Source: Hippophae tibetana (Eukaryota > Streptophyta > Magnoliopsida > Rosales > Elaeagnaceae). Taken from it: a stretch of 64,000 bases of DNA. The notes under the pieces were generated by a model, which worked only from the letters and a program-made list of their open reading frames with translations, was not told the origin of the DNA and made no database searches. Location: contig CM072808.1 of the NCBI GenBank assembly GCA_037013495.1, forward strand, positions 14,361,319 through 14,425,318, in the 5' to 3' direction. Below, one piece after another: positions 1-9,318 of this stretch (position 1 is the stretch's first letter; every line of letters starts with the position of its first letter). The position numbers and the translations under genes were made by a program.

Positions 1-305
1 TCAACATTATCAATAGTAGGGGGTTCAAATGCTTTAATAACTTTAAACATTACTTATTCATCTTGAACTCTCATTGTAAGTTCACCTTTTTTGTTTCTCA
101 ATAAGTGCTTTTTAGATTGCTAAGAACAGACAACCAAGTATAATACGAATGTCCCGATCCTCTTCTATGTGTAGCCTAATGAAGTCTACCAGAAAGATGA
201 ATTTGTCTACTTTTACTAGCATATCTTCTACCAAAATCTAGGGTTTTTTAATCAATTTGTCTACCATTTGTAATGTTACTAAAATGGGTTTGACTTTACC
301 AACCC

Positions 306-1250
306 CTAATCTCTGGAAGACTGATAACTGAATGAGGTTAATGCTAGAACCCAAACCACATTATGCCTTACCAAAACAGATGTTCTTAATAATGCAAGGG
401 ATGTCAAAACTACTAGATCTTTCAATATTTGGGGTAGTTTCCTAGTAAGGATGGCACTACAAACTCCAATTAAGGTTATAGTGGGTTTGTAAAGGTTTCG
501 CTTATTTGGATGAATTATTTCATTTCCATTACTCTTTTTATCCACTAATTCCTCCTCATCCTTTTTAGTTTTTGGTTCCTCTTTATCCTTTTGAGTCCTA
601 CTTTTCTGCACTAAAGTTTTACCACTCCTCAAGGCTAGTGATTTACAATGGTCCTTCCATTCTCTTCTTGGGTTTACAATTTTGTCACTTTTAAGGTTAT
701 CTTGAGGCCTTTGGCTTATAGCCCAAGAAATGTTTCCCATTTAGTTCTCTACATTCCTAATTAAAGCCTATTAAGTGGGCACTTTTGTGTTTACTGATTG
801 GATTAAGTCTTTCATCATCCTCATTTAGGCATTTGTATTATCCTCAATAAGTGACTTCTTTTCTTAGGCTTTTAATTTTTATGGTTGTTGGAAACTAGGT
901 GGTGGAAATGATTGATTGTTGAATTGATTATCACCCTGATTGATGTTATTTCAAGAGAAATTTAGATGTTGTCTCCATCAATGGTTATGTGTTTGAGTAG
1001 AGATTATTGTTTTGATTCACATTACCCATATAAAATATGGATTTAGGATTATTTGAACAGTTATCATACGAATGGACTCCATTACAAAACACACATGAGA
1101 CCCTTGAATCTTGGATCTGGTTTATACTCGCTCGCGAGTTTTGAAACTGCAAATTAAAAGATTTATCAAAGATGACACTTGAGTTGTAAGTTCCATGATT
1201 TCATTTACTTCATGCATTCCACCTATTCTTCTTGTGGATATCATGTTGTC
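306..1250 (-). pseudogene. Athila-type gag, C-terminal half, degraded
   Basis: Capsid/nucleocapsid precursor of the minus-strand element. The longest open piece (740-306) contains 'NPRREWKDHCKSLALRSGK', the conserved motif downstream of the zinc knuckle in Athila gag, followed by a charged E/K-rich linker and the 'LYKPTI' segment before protease. Upstream, at about 1,095-1,057, the minus strand encodes CVFCNGVHSYDNC, a complete CX2CX3HX4C zinc knuckle, then an Asn-rich stretch. Frameshifts and stops interrupt the rest. Compared with the copy at 48,868-49,050, where the His and last Cys are lost, this copy is better preserved at the knuckle. The family assignment is good; no function is expected. 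Confidence 0.75.
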
Positions 1251-1323
1251 CATTACCATTGATAATTATTTCTAGAAATTTTCTTAACTATGCTTCTAAT
1301 AGTACTAAAGGATGTCTCTAAAT

Positions 1324-1326
<3 letters not shown>

Positions 1327-1360
<34 letters not shown>

Positions 1361-1405
1361 AAAAATAAGTAAAAAAACATTAACTAAAATAAATAAATAA
1401 ATAAA
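1327..1405. repeat. (ATAA)n low-complexity tract in the leader
   Basis: Two runs of the tetranucleotide ATAA/AAAT (about 1,327-1,360 and 1,387-1,405) between the primer site and gag. The homologous leader at 47,855-47,925 is also TTTA-rich, so the tract belongs to the element family. Confidence 0.7.
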
Positions 1406-1425
1406 ATTAATTTCTAATATTATAT

Positions 1426-1444
1426 TCATCGGTAACGGCACCCA
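1426..1444 (-). other. Primer binding site (tRNA-Asp type)
   Basis: The minus strand reads TGGGTGCCGTTACCGATGA, a mutated form of the TGGCGCCGTTGCCGGGGA site that is complementary to the 3' end of plant tRNA-Asp and used by Athila-type elements. It lies directly inside the LTR's 3' end. Confidence 0.7.
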
Positions 1445-1465
1445 AAACTTGATCACCAAAATATT

Positions 1466-3015
1466 TGTGTATGAAATGAATACACAAGTATACGTATCGC
1501 AACAAGTAATATAATGATAAGAAAATATCGTTCACAAGAATATTATTTTATTAGTAACTCATTTTTAAAACTAAAAAAATAAAAATCAATTTTTTTTTGT
1601 TTTTATACTTTAAGGAAGAAAAATTAAAATAACTAAAACTAAATAGAAATAATTAATTAAATGAGATTTGGTAACTAAGAAGATATATGAGAAAATATCT
1701 AGGAATATTTAATCCCTCAAATATTTTAAACATGTGAGTCACTAAATTTTTTCCGATATAGTTATCAGTTAATTACATGATTAATTGAATCTAACCTAGC
1801 ATGTATTTCTCTCCGAAGTACACCACATCATATAGTAATTAATTTAATCAAACTCCCATGTTGATTAAATTACATACTACTCATTAAGTTCATTAATTAT
1901 GGATCACATACATAAGAATCATATATCTCTACCTAGAAAATATGCATGTTATTTAATCAAGGCAAACAATTAAATAATTCTCTTAAATATATTTAATTGA
2001 ATCTATACATAAATTGTTGGCCAAATAATTAATCCCATAAAAATAAGATAAAATAAAATAATTATAAATATAATTATAATTAGGGTAAAATATCACATCA
2101 ACACATTGTGAGAATTGGGTTCATAAGATCCCTAGATTAATAAATTCACTAGACATAATTTTGTTCATAAAACTCATATTTTTCATAAAGAAAGACAAAA
2201 AAACAATTGATGAAGAAAAGAGTAGAAAAAGAAATATAATCAATCTCTTGAATTGTAGTGATAATCTCCTTTTGAATCTTCCCCAAAATTGTATCTCCTT
2301 TTGAATTTTTCTGTATTTGTTTTCCTTTTTAGCTCTAAAAACTAACCAAAATTATGCTAATGGTGGCTCATTAGGGTTTATAGGGTGATTAGGGACTTAA
2401 ATATACCTTAGATACAATTTGGACCATTAGATCAGCTTTAGATCAATGGCTGAAATCAAAACAAGACAAATCAATAGCATTAGCCAATCACAATGCGAGA
2501 TAAAGCACACTGAATTCATTGGGAGAATCAGAGCGTGAAGCGTGGCATGGGAGACCAGTCTGAGTCAACGCTTATTGATTCAACACCACATGGTGGAACA
2601 TGATTTATGGTAACAGATAGCATTATTCACGGGTGGAACGTGGGGAGAAATCAGATGATGACACTTGGCATGAAGGTTTGAACACTTTCTGAACTCGGAT
2701 TGAACGTTGTGTTGACATGTTGCATGCTCTACTTTTCTCCTCACATACGACAATCTACAATTAATTATTCCTACTTATGTGGCATCCTCTTGTCTTTCCT
2801 AGTCACCTCCTCTACTTGTGTGGTAGGCCACGTGGTAGTAATTGATGGCCTTGCGTTAAAAATTCAACAAAAATCCATAAAATTACCAAAAATTATATTT
2901 TCACTTCTTTTTCACTAAAACGTTTATATTTTAATATGTTTAGCTCCAAAAATACTATTTATTGAATAAAATAAGTAAATATTAAGTTAAAAAAGTGCAT
3001 TAATGACTACTTTCA
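1466..3015 (-). repeat. 5' LTR, Athila family A (U3 variant 1)
   Basis: About 1,550 bp. The outer end (3015) begins TGAAAGTAG on the minus strand, like the LTR start at 51,962. The inner end lies just before the primer binding site and is placed only to within about 10 bp. The R-U5 half (about 1,470-2,280) matches the LTRs at 5,640-6,166, 46,285-47,760 and 52,660-53,411, including the block around 'GGGTCTTATGAACCCA'. The U3 half matches only 51,962-52,650. Confidence 0.75.
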
Positions 3016-3019
3016 TAGA

Positions 3020-3660
3020 GTCATTCAAGAGCCACCTCTATAAACCCATTATTTTCTTTCCTCAAAAGACTCAAGAAGCAAAAATTAGACAATCAATTTT
3101 CAAAATTCCTTGATGTTTTCAAGGAGCTACACATAAAGATACCATTTGTAGATGCATTTTATTAGATGTTTTTATATGCCAAATTAATGAAAGACATCAT
3201 AGCTAAGAATATGAGGCTTAGAAATGATGAGACAATAACCTTAACTTATGGTTGTAGTGCCATCTTTGAGAGAGAACTACTACAAAAGCTTAAAGAATCA
3301 CTATCAGTTTTCAAGAGTTTAGGGGTTGGTAAAGAAAAATCCACTTCAATAATATTGCTAATGGGAGATAGATCAATTAAGCATCCCTAGGGTGTGGTAG
3401 AATATGTGTTAGTAAAATTGAACAAGCTCATATTTATGGCAGATTTCATTTTACTTGACATAGTGGTGGATCGTGACATTTCTATCATACTTGGTCATCC
3501 ATTCTTAACAACCTAAAGAGTATTCGTTAATGTAAAAAAAGGTGAGCTAATAATAAGAGTGTAGGATGAACAGATAACATATAATGTTTTTAAAGCAATT
3601 AAATTTCTTGATACTGATAACACTGGTGATTGCTTTAAGATATATGTTACCAATTAACTA
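3020..3660 (+). pseudogene. Athila protease region (gag-pol linker and aspartic protease), degraded
   Basis: The frames encode recognisable Athila blocks in order: 'FSKFLDVFKELHIKIPFVDA', 'YAKLMKDIIAKNMRLRNDET', 'CSAIFERELLQKL', 'DRSIKHP', and 'DISIILGHPFL' followed by 'VKKGELIIRV'. These match the region between gag and RT in Athila polyproteins and the same blocks at 49,500-50,211. Several stops and frameshifts are present, and the segment holding the catalytic Asp motif appears to be deleted. The longest open piece is 3,166-3,390. It is a dead copy, useful for lineage and for comparing deletion points. Confidence 0.7.
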
Positions 3661-3999
3661 GCTAATGATGTACTTTATTACTTATGCCTAAGTGATGCTT
3701 TAGAATATATGCTTGTTAATTTTGTCAACACATATGTTGTTGAACACCATGAAAATCACTTAGGCATGCACATTCATGACTATAATTAAACTAAATATTT
3801 TGAATAACCCATATTCAAGACTTTACACATGATACTATGAACAATGAAATATATTAATTAGAAAAACATTATATTTATTTTATTGATGAAACTGTGGAAT
3901 CTATGATGTGAGTTGATATTGTTGACTATGTGAAATATTTGGATGCTAGTCTCACATGTGTGTATCTAATGTTGATGTAGAGTGTCATGAGATAGGTTC

Positions 4000-4200
4000 A
4001 AAATTCAAACCATCCATTGAAGATCTACTGAAGTTAGAACTCAAAAATTTTCCCTACCATCCCTAATCAAGTTGGAAAGCAAAAGTGTTCAATGGAAAGG
4101 TAAAAAAGGATGTTACAAATATAGAAATTGGATGAGCTATGATGGAGCATTCACAAGAATGTCAAGCCATACATAAAGAAAACAAAACGATGGCATGATA
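4000..4200 (+). pseudogene. Pol linker fused to integrase C-terminus (deletion junction)
   Basis: One frame carries 'IEDLLKLELKNFPYHP', equivalent to the conserved linker just before RT in Athila pol. About 25 codons further, another frame carries 'KPYIKKTKRWHDKKI', equivalent to the integrase C-terminal segment. RT, RNase H and the integrase core that normally separate these are missing. The copy at 50,380-50,588 has the same join, so the deletion is shared. Confidence 0.7.
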
Positions 4201-5084
4201 AGAAAATTGTGCACCATGTTATTGAACCATTGTTTACATCCTTAGTTACCCTTTTAAGGCTTACTAAGAACCATTCATATCTTTAAGCCACATTTTTAGC
4301 TTAACCAATAAGCATTAACTTTACATTTACACCTTTAGCTTGTATGAAAAATTCAATAATGGGTTATACTATTGAGTGAGGTGAAATGTAATACACCCTA
4401 TTTCTTCACATTAAAAACAAATCACCACACAATAATCCTTCTAAATAAAAAAAGAATAAAATTAAAAATAAGTTTGGGGTGTTGTGAGGCTAATAAAAAG
4501 ATATAGAAAGAAAAAATGGCAAAGAAGAGATGTTGAATAAAAGAATGAAAAGATTTTAAGATAGAGTGCACAAAAATAGAAAATGGAAGCTCAATTCAAG
4601 TTAAAGAGTGCATGATGAATGAAAAGATAGCTAAGATGTGAAAAAAGCTTAAGTATATGCATTTATATAGCCTCATCTAAGCCTTGTACAACAAGTATGT
4701 AAAGCCACATTGATCTCTAGCTAAGTGAACATTTATATTAGGGGAGAGGGGTGTGAAGAATATACCTATGAAACTTGTTCAAAGACTTTGTTGATTAGCA
4801 TGCTCATATAACTTGATTTCTTTAGTGCATTGCATGACATCATGGTAACACACACAAAAATCAATTTGTCAAAAATGTTGCATATCCTTGTATTAATGGA
4901 TTGTTGATTGATGGATATGTGAACTTCATTATCATAGAATCGTACCACTTTTGAAGTGGATAGTTTTTTCTGAACATGCATGTATTAATATATATATATA
5001 TGGTTATAAATGTACTGCCCATATCATTTTAGGTTGTTAAACAATGCTTTGCTTGAAGGCAAGCAAAGAGTTAAGTTTAAGGGT
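4201..5084 (+). other. 3' untranslated region and PPT of Athila derivative
   Basis: No gene. It aligns block by block with 51,180-51,961 (for example 'AATAAGTTTGGGGTGTTGTG' at about 4,467, and 'AGTGCATGATGAATGAAAAG' at about 4,606). It ends in the purine-rich 'AAAGAGTTAAGTTTAAGGGT', which directly precedes the LTR start TGATAAC at 5,085. Confidence 0.7.
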
Positions 5085-6166
5085 TGATAACTATATATAG
5101 GTAAAGTCTTATGGCCACTTTTGAACCACTTATTTGTCTTATTTTTGCTTAAATATCATGAATAAGCTTAATTTGTGTTTAATATGGTAATCTAGGTGAA
5201 AAAATCAAAACAATCAAATATAAGAAAAACTTAGGACAAATATAGGATTAACAAGGGAATAGATTGATCTAGACGTCTATTGATCGATCCAAGGTTCATC
5301 ACTCAATTTATTGACAAGGGAATAGATCGATTTAGGATTTATCACTCGATTGATTGAGAATAGGCTCGATCGATCTATGCTAGATTGATCAAGCTACATG
5401 GATTTTAATGTGCTAGCCTTAAATTAAATTCCAAATTTCAATCTCAGCTCTTAGATCAAAGTAATACGAATCCTAATCTAGTAAGGATCAATTTCTGCCT
5501 ATTTAAAGAACCATAGAGAGATCATGAAGAACACACATTTAAGAATTATAACACCTTAGCAACTGCTCGGAGGAAAGAAATAAAGAAAAAGTTCAAAAGG
5601 AGATTAAGGGAGGCACAACTTTTTGAAGGATTGAAGAGAAGATTAGTGAAACAAATCAAGAGATTGAGTACATCTCTTCTTCTTCTTCTTCTCCTTTCCT
5701 TTTCAATTTTGTTGTCTTTCTTTATGAAAAATTTGAGCTTTAAGAAGATAATTATGTCTAACTAATTTATTAATCTAGGGGTCTTATGAACCCATTTTTC
5801 TACATGTGATTATCTAATACTTTACCCCAATTGTTGTTGGAATTTAAATATATTAATTAATCTAATTTTATGCTATTAATTGTTTAGCCAATAATTGATC
5901 TATAGAGGCAATGAAATATATTTGAGATAATTATTTAATTATTTGTTTTGATTAAATAACATGACAGAGATGTATGATTCTTATGTGTATAATCTATAAC
6001 AGATGAACTTAATGAGTAGTATGCAATCTAATTGAGATGAGAATGTAACTAGGTTAATTACTATATGGTTATTGGTGTATTTGAGAGAGGAATGCATGCT
6101 AGGTTATATTTAAGTAATCATATAATTTATTGATGATTATATTGGAAGGAATTTTAGGGTTTCACA
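5085..6166 (+). repeat. LTR, family A (U3 variant 2), left part
   Basis: Starts TGATAACTATAT after the PPT. The U3 contains clustered TCGATCGAT/TTGATCGA motifs (5,262-5,395) and is related to the minus-strand LTR at 16,166-17,123, not to variant 1. From about 5,640 it merges into the R-U5 sequence shared with the other family A LTRs. It is cut at 6,166 by CACTA-1 and continues at 13,051. Confidence 0.7.
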
Positions 6167-6245
6167 CACTACTACAAAAAGGGGTATATAAGTCGATGTC
6201 TAAAGTCGGTTTTTTCTAAAAACCGACTTTGAATGAATTTAAAGT

Positions 6246-6530
6246 CGGTTGTCCACGTCAACCGACGCTATCCACGTAACGTAGCGTCGGTTGACGTGGA
6301 CAACCGACGCTATCCACGTAACTTAGCGTCGGTTGACGTGGACAACCGACGCTATCCACGTAACGTAGCGTCGGTTGACGTGGACAACCGACGCTATCCA
6401 CGTAACGTAGCGTCGGTTGACGTGGACAACCGACGCTATCCACGTAACGTAGCGTCGGTTGACGTGGACAACCAACGCTATCCACGTAACGTAGCGTCGG
6501 TTGTCCACGTCAACCGACGCTATCCACCTA
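6246..6530 (+). repeat. CACTA-1 left subterminal array, 42-bp units
   Basis: About six tandem units of 42 bp, each made of 'ACCGACGCTATCCACGTAAC' plus 'GTAGCGTCGGTTGACGTGGA', so every unit is itself an inverted repeat. Such subterminal motifs are the expected binding sites for CACTA accessory proteins. Because 42 is a multiple of three, open frames arise on both strands; these are not genes. Confidence 0.9.
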
Positions 6531-7561
6531 ATATATGCCCTAACATCTCATTTAGTACGCAGAGTTCCAGTTTTCGATCTGCTTCTTCCTCTCCTTTCCT
6601 CACTCGAGTCACTTTTCTCCCACAATCTTAACCGTGCGCCACCTTCGTTCTACATTTCCGGCCACCTCCAACCACCATTTGAACGGACGTTTGTAATTTT
6701 TCTCTTCTCACAATATTATCTGTCAGTTCTTCTTTTTTTAATAGCAAAATGTTAAAATCTGCGTATGGGTATTCCATTGATTAATTCCTGAAATATGAAT
6801 GTTCTTATGTCTTAATTTGGAGTGCAATATTTCGTGCAGATTTTAACTTACAATATTTCGTGCAATATTTCGTGCAGATTTTAAAATCTCACAATATTTC
6901 GTGCAATATGTCTTAATTCTTTATTTCATTTTTAATAAAATGGGATGATCCAAGGCTGATCTTAACTTATATAAGTATGAGTTAAAAACTGGAGGTTGTG
7001 ATAATTTGTAAAATACATATGCTTGTGACAAGTAGGATAAATCAAAAAGGGTTTGTGATCTATTATTATTAATATTACCAAGTGACTTTTTTATAGTCGA
7101 AATAAAGTGAACAGCGTTTAATTTGTGCTAATTTATCAGCGTGTAAATGTATTTCGTTAATCGAACAGCGTATTTTTGTATAAATTTTTGATTTAGTTAT
7201 GTTTTTTTGTTTGCTTGTAATAATAATGTTTGAATTATTACTTGTATGTATTCAATAATATGTGAAATGTTTTGTGGGTTTGCGTGGATAAATTTATACG
7301 TATAATTAATATTACTTTGTAATTATGATATAGTAACATGCTTAGAAATTAGAATCAACCGCGTGATTGGTTTTTATATATATATATTCATGAAACATGA
7401 ACTGCTTATTTTTTAATTTGTATATAAATGGTTTTGTAAAATGATTAAAATGATAACTATTTTGCATTATGTATGTTTTGATATATATTCTAATAATTAG
7501 GAAATTTATATATAATAATACATAATTAAGTAATATGTTTAATTAATGTCATTAATAGAAA

Positions 7562-7861
7562 ATGGACAAATCTTGGATGTCAAAGTGTAGAATTGAGCAA
7601 GACTATATTTCTGGAGTTGAAAGTTTCATGGAATTTGCTTGTAGAACTAGTAATACTGGAAGTAGTATGATTCGATGCCCATGCGTTAAATGTAAAAATG
7701 AGCGATTTCATGAATTTGATGAGGTTAAGTATCACCTTATCCGTAATGGTATTCTATTGAGCTATAAATGTTGGTATTATCATGGAGAAAATATTGATAA
7801 TACTCATGGAGAAAAGTATAATAAGAATGTGGGTGGATTACATACATCATATCACCGATAA
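7562..7861 (+). pseudogene. TNP2 transposase N-terminus (transposase-associated domain), truncated
   Basis: The reading starts MDKSWMSKCRIEQDYISGVE and carries the CPCVKC cluster followed by 'HLIRNGILLSYKCWYYHGE', the hallmark of the transposase-associated domain at the N-terminus of CACTA TNP2 proteins. About 75 residues are good, then the frame runs out at 'HTSYHR'. In complete TNP2 proteins several hundred residues follow, including the DDE-type catalytic domain; here the next recognisable sequence, from about 7,850 in another frame, already belongs downstream of that domain. The ATG at 7,562 matches the usual family start. An internal deletion near 7,800-7,860 explains the loss. Confidence 0.85.
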
Positions 7862-9230
7862 GAGACTGTATGGATTGAAATCACATGACTGTCATATCTT
7901 AATGCAACAGTTATTACCAGTTGCTATTAGATCAATTCTTCCAAAACATGTTCGAATATCAATAATTCGGCTATGTTCATTCTTCAATACCATATGCAAG
8001 AAATCTATATCAATTGGCGAGTTAAATTCTTTACAGAAAGAAATTGTAGAAACTTTGTGTCTAATTGAAAAATATTTTCCTCCTTCTTTCTTCGATATAA
8101 TGATTCACTTATGTGTTCATTTAGTTCGAGAGGTTCAATTATGTGGTCCTACTTACTTAAGGTGGATGTATCCTTTTGAGAGATATATGCAAGTCCTTAA
8201 AGGATATGTAAATAATAGATATAGACCTGAAGGATGCATGGTGGAATGCTACATTGCTGAAGAGGCCATTGAGTTTTGTTCTGAATACTTTAGTGGTTGC
8301 ACTGAAATTGGGAATCCTACGCACAAGTTATTCTTAGAACGTCACATGATCCAAGTAGGTAACCCTATGCTTGGTGGAAGTAAGAAATTATTTATTGATC
8401 GCACTCGATGGGAAAAAGCACACCGAATCATTTTGGTAAATAATAACGAGGCACAACCGTACATAGAGTAAGTGATGTTCATTGTTTCATCTTTTATTTA
8501 ACTATTAATGATGATATATAACTTAATATATATTTAATAACGTTACAGGATGCATTTAAACTTATTGAAGATCGATCCTCGTTATAAAAAAAAAGGAGGA
8601 GAAAAATGGTTGTATGATGAACATAAGCGAGAGCTTATTAATTGGTTTCGCAACCACGTAAGTGTCACAAACAAAAAATCATGCATGTATCCTCCTATAT
8701 ATATTCAATGTTTTAAAACTTTGCTCTAAACACATTTTGTGTTTTTGTATACATAGATTCGAGGTGAACTCAAGAAACCCAATCATAAAATATCAGAAAG
8801 TTTACAATGGCTTGCACATGGCCCAAAATTCGATGTCAAATCATTTCATAGTTTCACAATAAATGGATCGAGGTTTACGACTCAAGCTAGGGACAAAGTC
8901 CGAGTAAATCAAAATAGTGGGGTGCAGATGGTTGCACAAACTATGCAATTTTCCAGTTCAAAAGATGCTAATCCTGTCCTTTCTGATAGAACATATTATG
9001 GTATAATACAAGAGATTTGGGAATTGGATTATGAGGTCTTCCATGAGACAGTATTCTTGTGTGATTGGGTCGAAGATGTTATCAATGTTGGATATAAAAT
9101 AGATGATTTTGGATTTACTCTTGTAAATTTATCCAGGATAAGTCACACAGATGATCCTTTCACGTTAGCACATCATGCAAAGCAAGTATTTTACGTGAGC
9201 GATCACACATATAATGAATGGTATTATTAA
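7847..9230 (+). pseudogene. TNP2 transposase C-terminal part (DUF4218-DUF4216 region)
   Basis: Three exons fit one frame with GT-AG borders: about 7,847-8,467, 8,549-8,657 and 8,757-9,230. The first encodes 'LYGLKSHDCHILMQQLLPVA', 'EKYFPPSFFDIMIHLCVHL' and 'RWMYPFERYMQVLKGYVNN' (DUF4218). The third encodes 'YYGIIQEIWELDYEVF' through 'DDPFTLAHHAKQVFYVSD' (DUF4216). No stop interrupts this stretch, but the catalytic tnp2 domain that should precede it is deleted. A GT at 9,221 could splice to 9,319, but that join leaves the frame of the next gene. The domain calls are strong; transposition activity is not expected from this copy. Confidence 0.8.
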
Positions 9231-9318
9231 TTTGTCTTAATTTTATAAATATTTTTATATTAATTTTTCTCAATTTAATTTCATGTCATTGTTAATAAAA
9301 TTTTCCTAATTTATGTAG

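Larger units (their letters stand above)
1..3015 (-). mobile_element. Athila-type Ty3/gypsy retrotransposon, 5' part (runs off the left edge)
   Basis: Read on the minus strand the order is LTR (about 3015-1466), primer binding site (1444-1426), an AT-rich leader with (TAAA)n, then gag down to position 1. The LTR is homologous to the one at 51,962-53,411, and the gag to the one at 47,996-49,060. The minus-strand LTR starts TGAAAGTAG and abuts plus-strand Athila internal sequence from about 3,016, so this copy lies in or against another member of its own family. Protease and everything downstream are outside the window. Confidence 0.8.

Noticed and set aside
6246..6530. CRISPR-like appearance of regular repeats
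   Set aside because: The units are contiguous without unique spacers, lie inside a CACTA TIR, and the genome is eukaryotic.
6233..6631. Long repetitive open frames on both strands over the 42-bp array
   Set aside because: The unit length is a multiple of three and the unit is palindromic, so open frames are automatic. There is no other coding sign.
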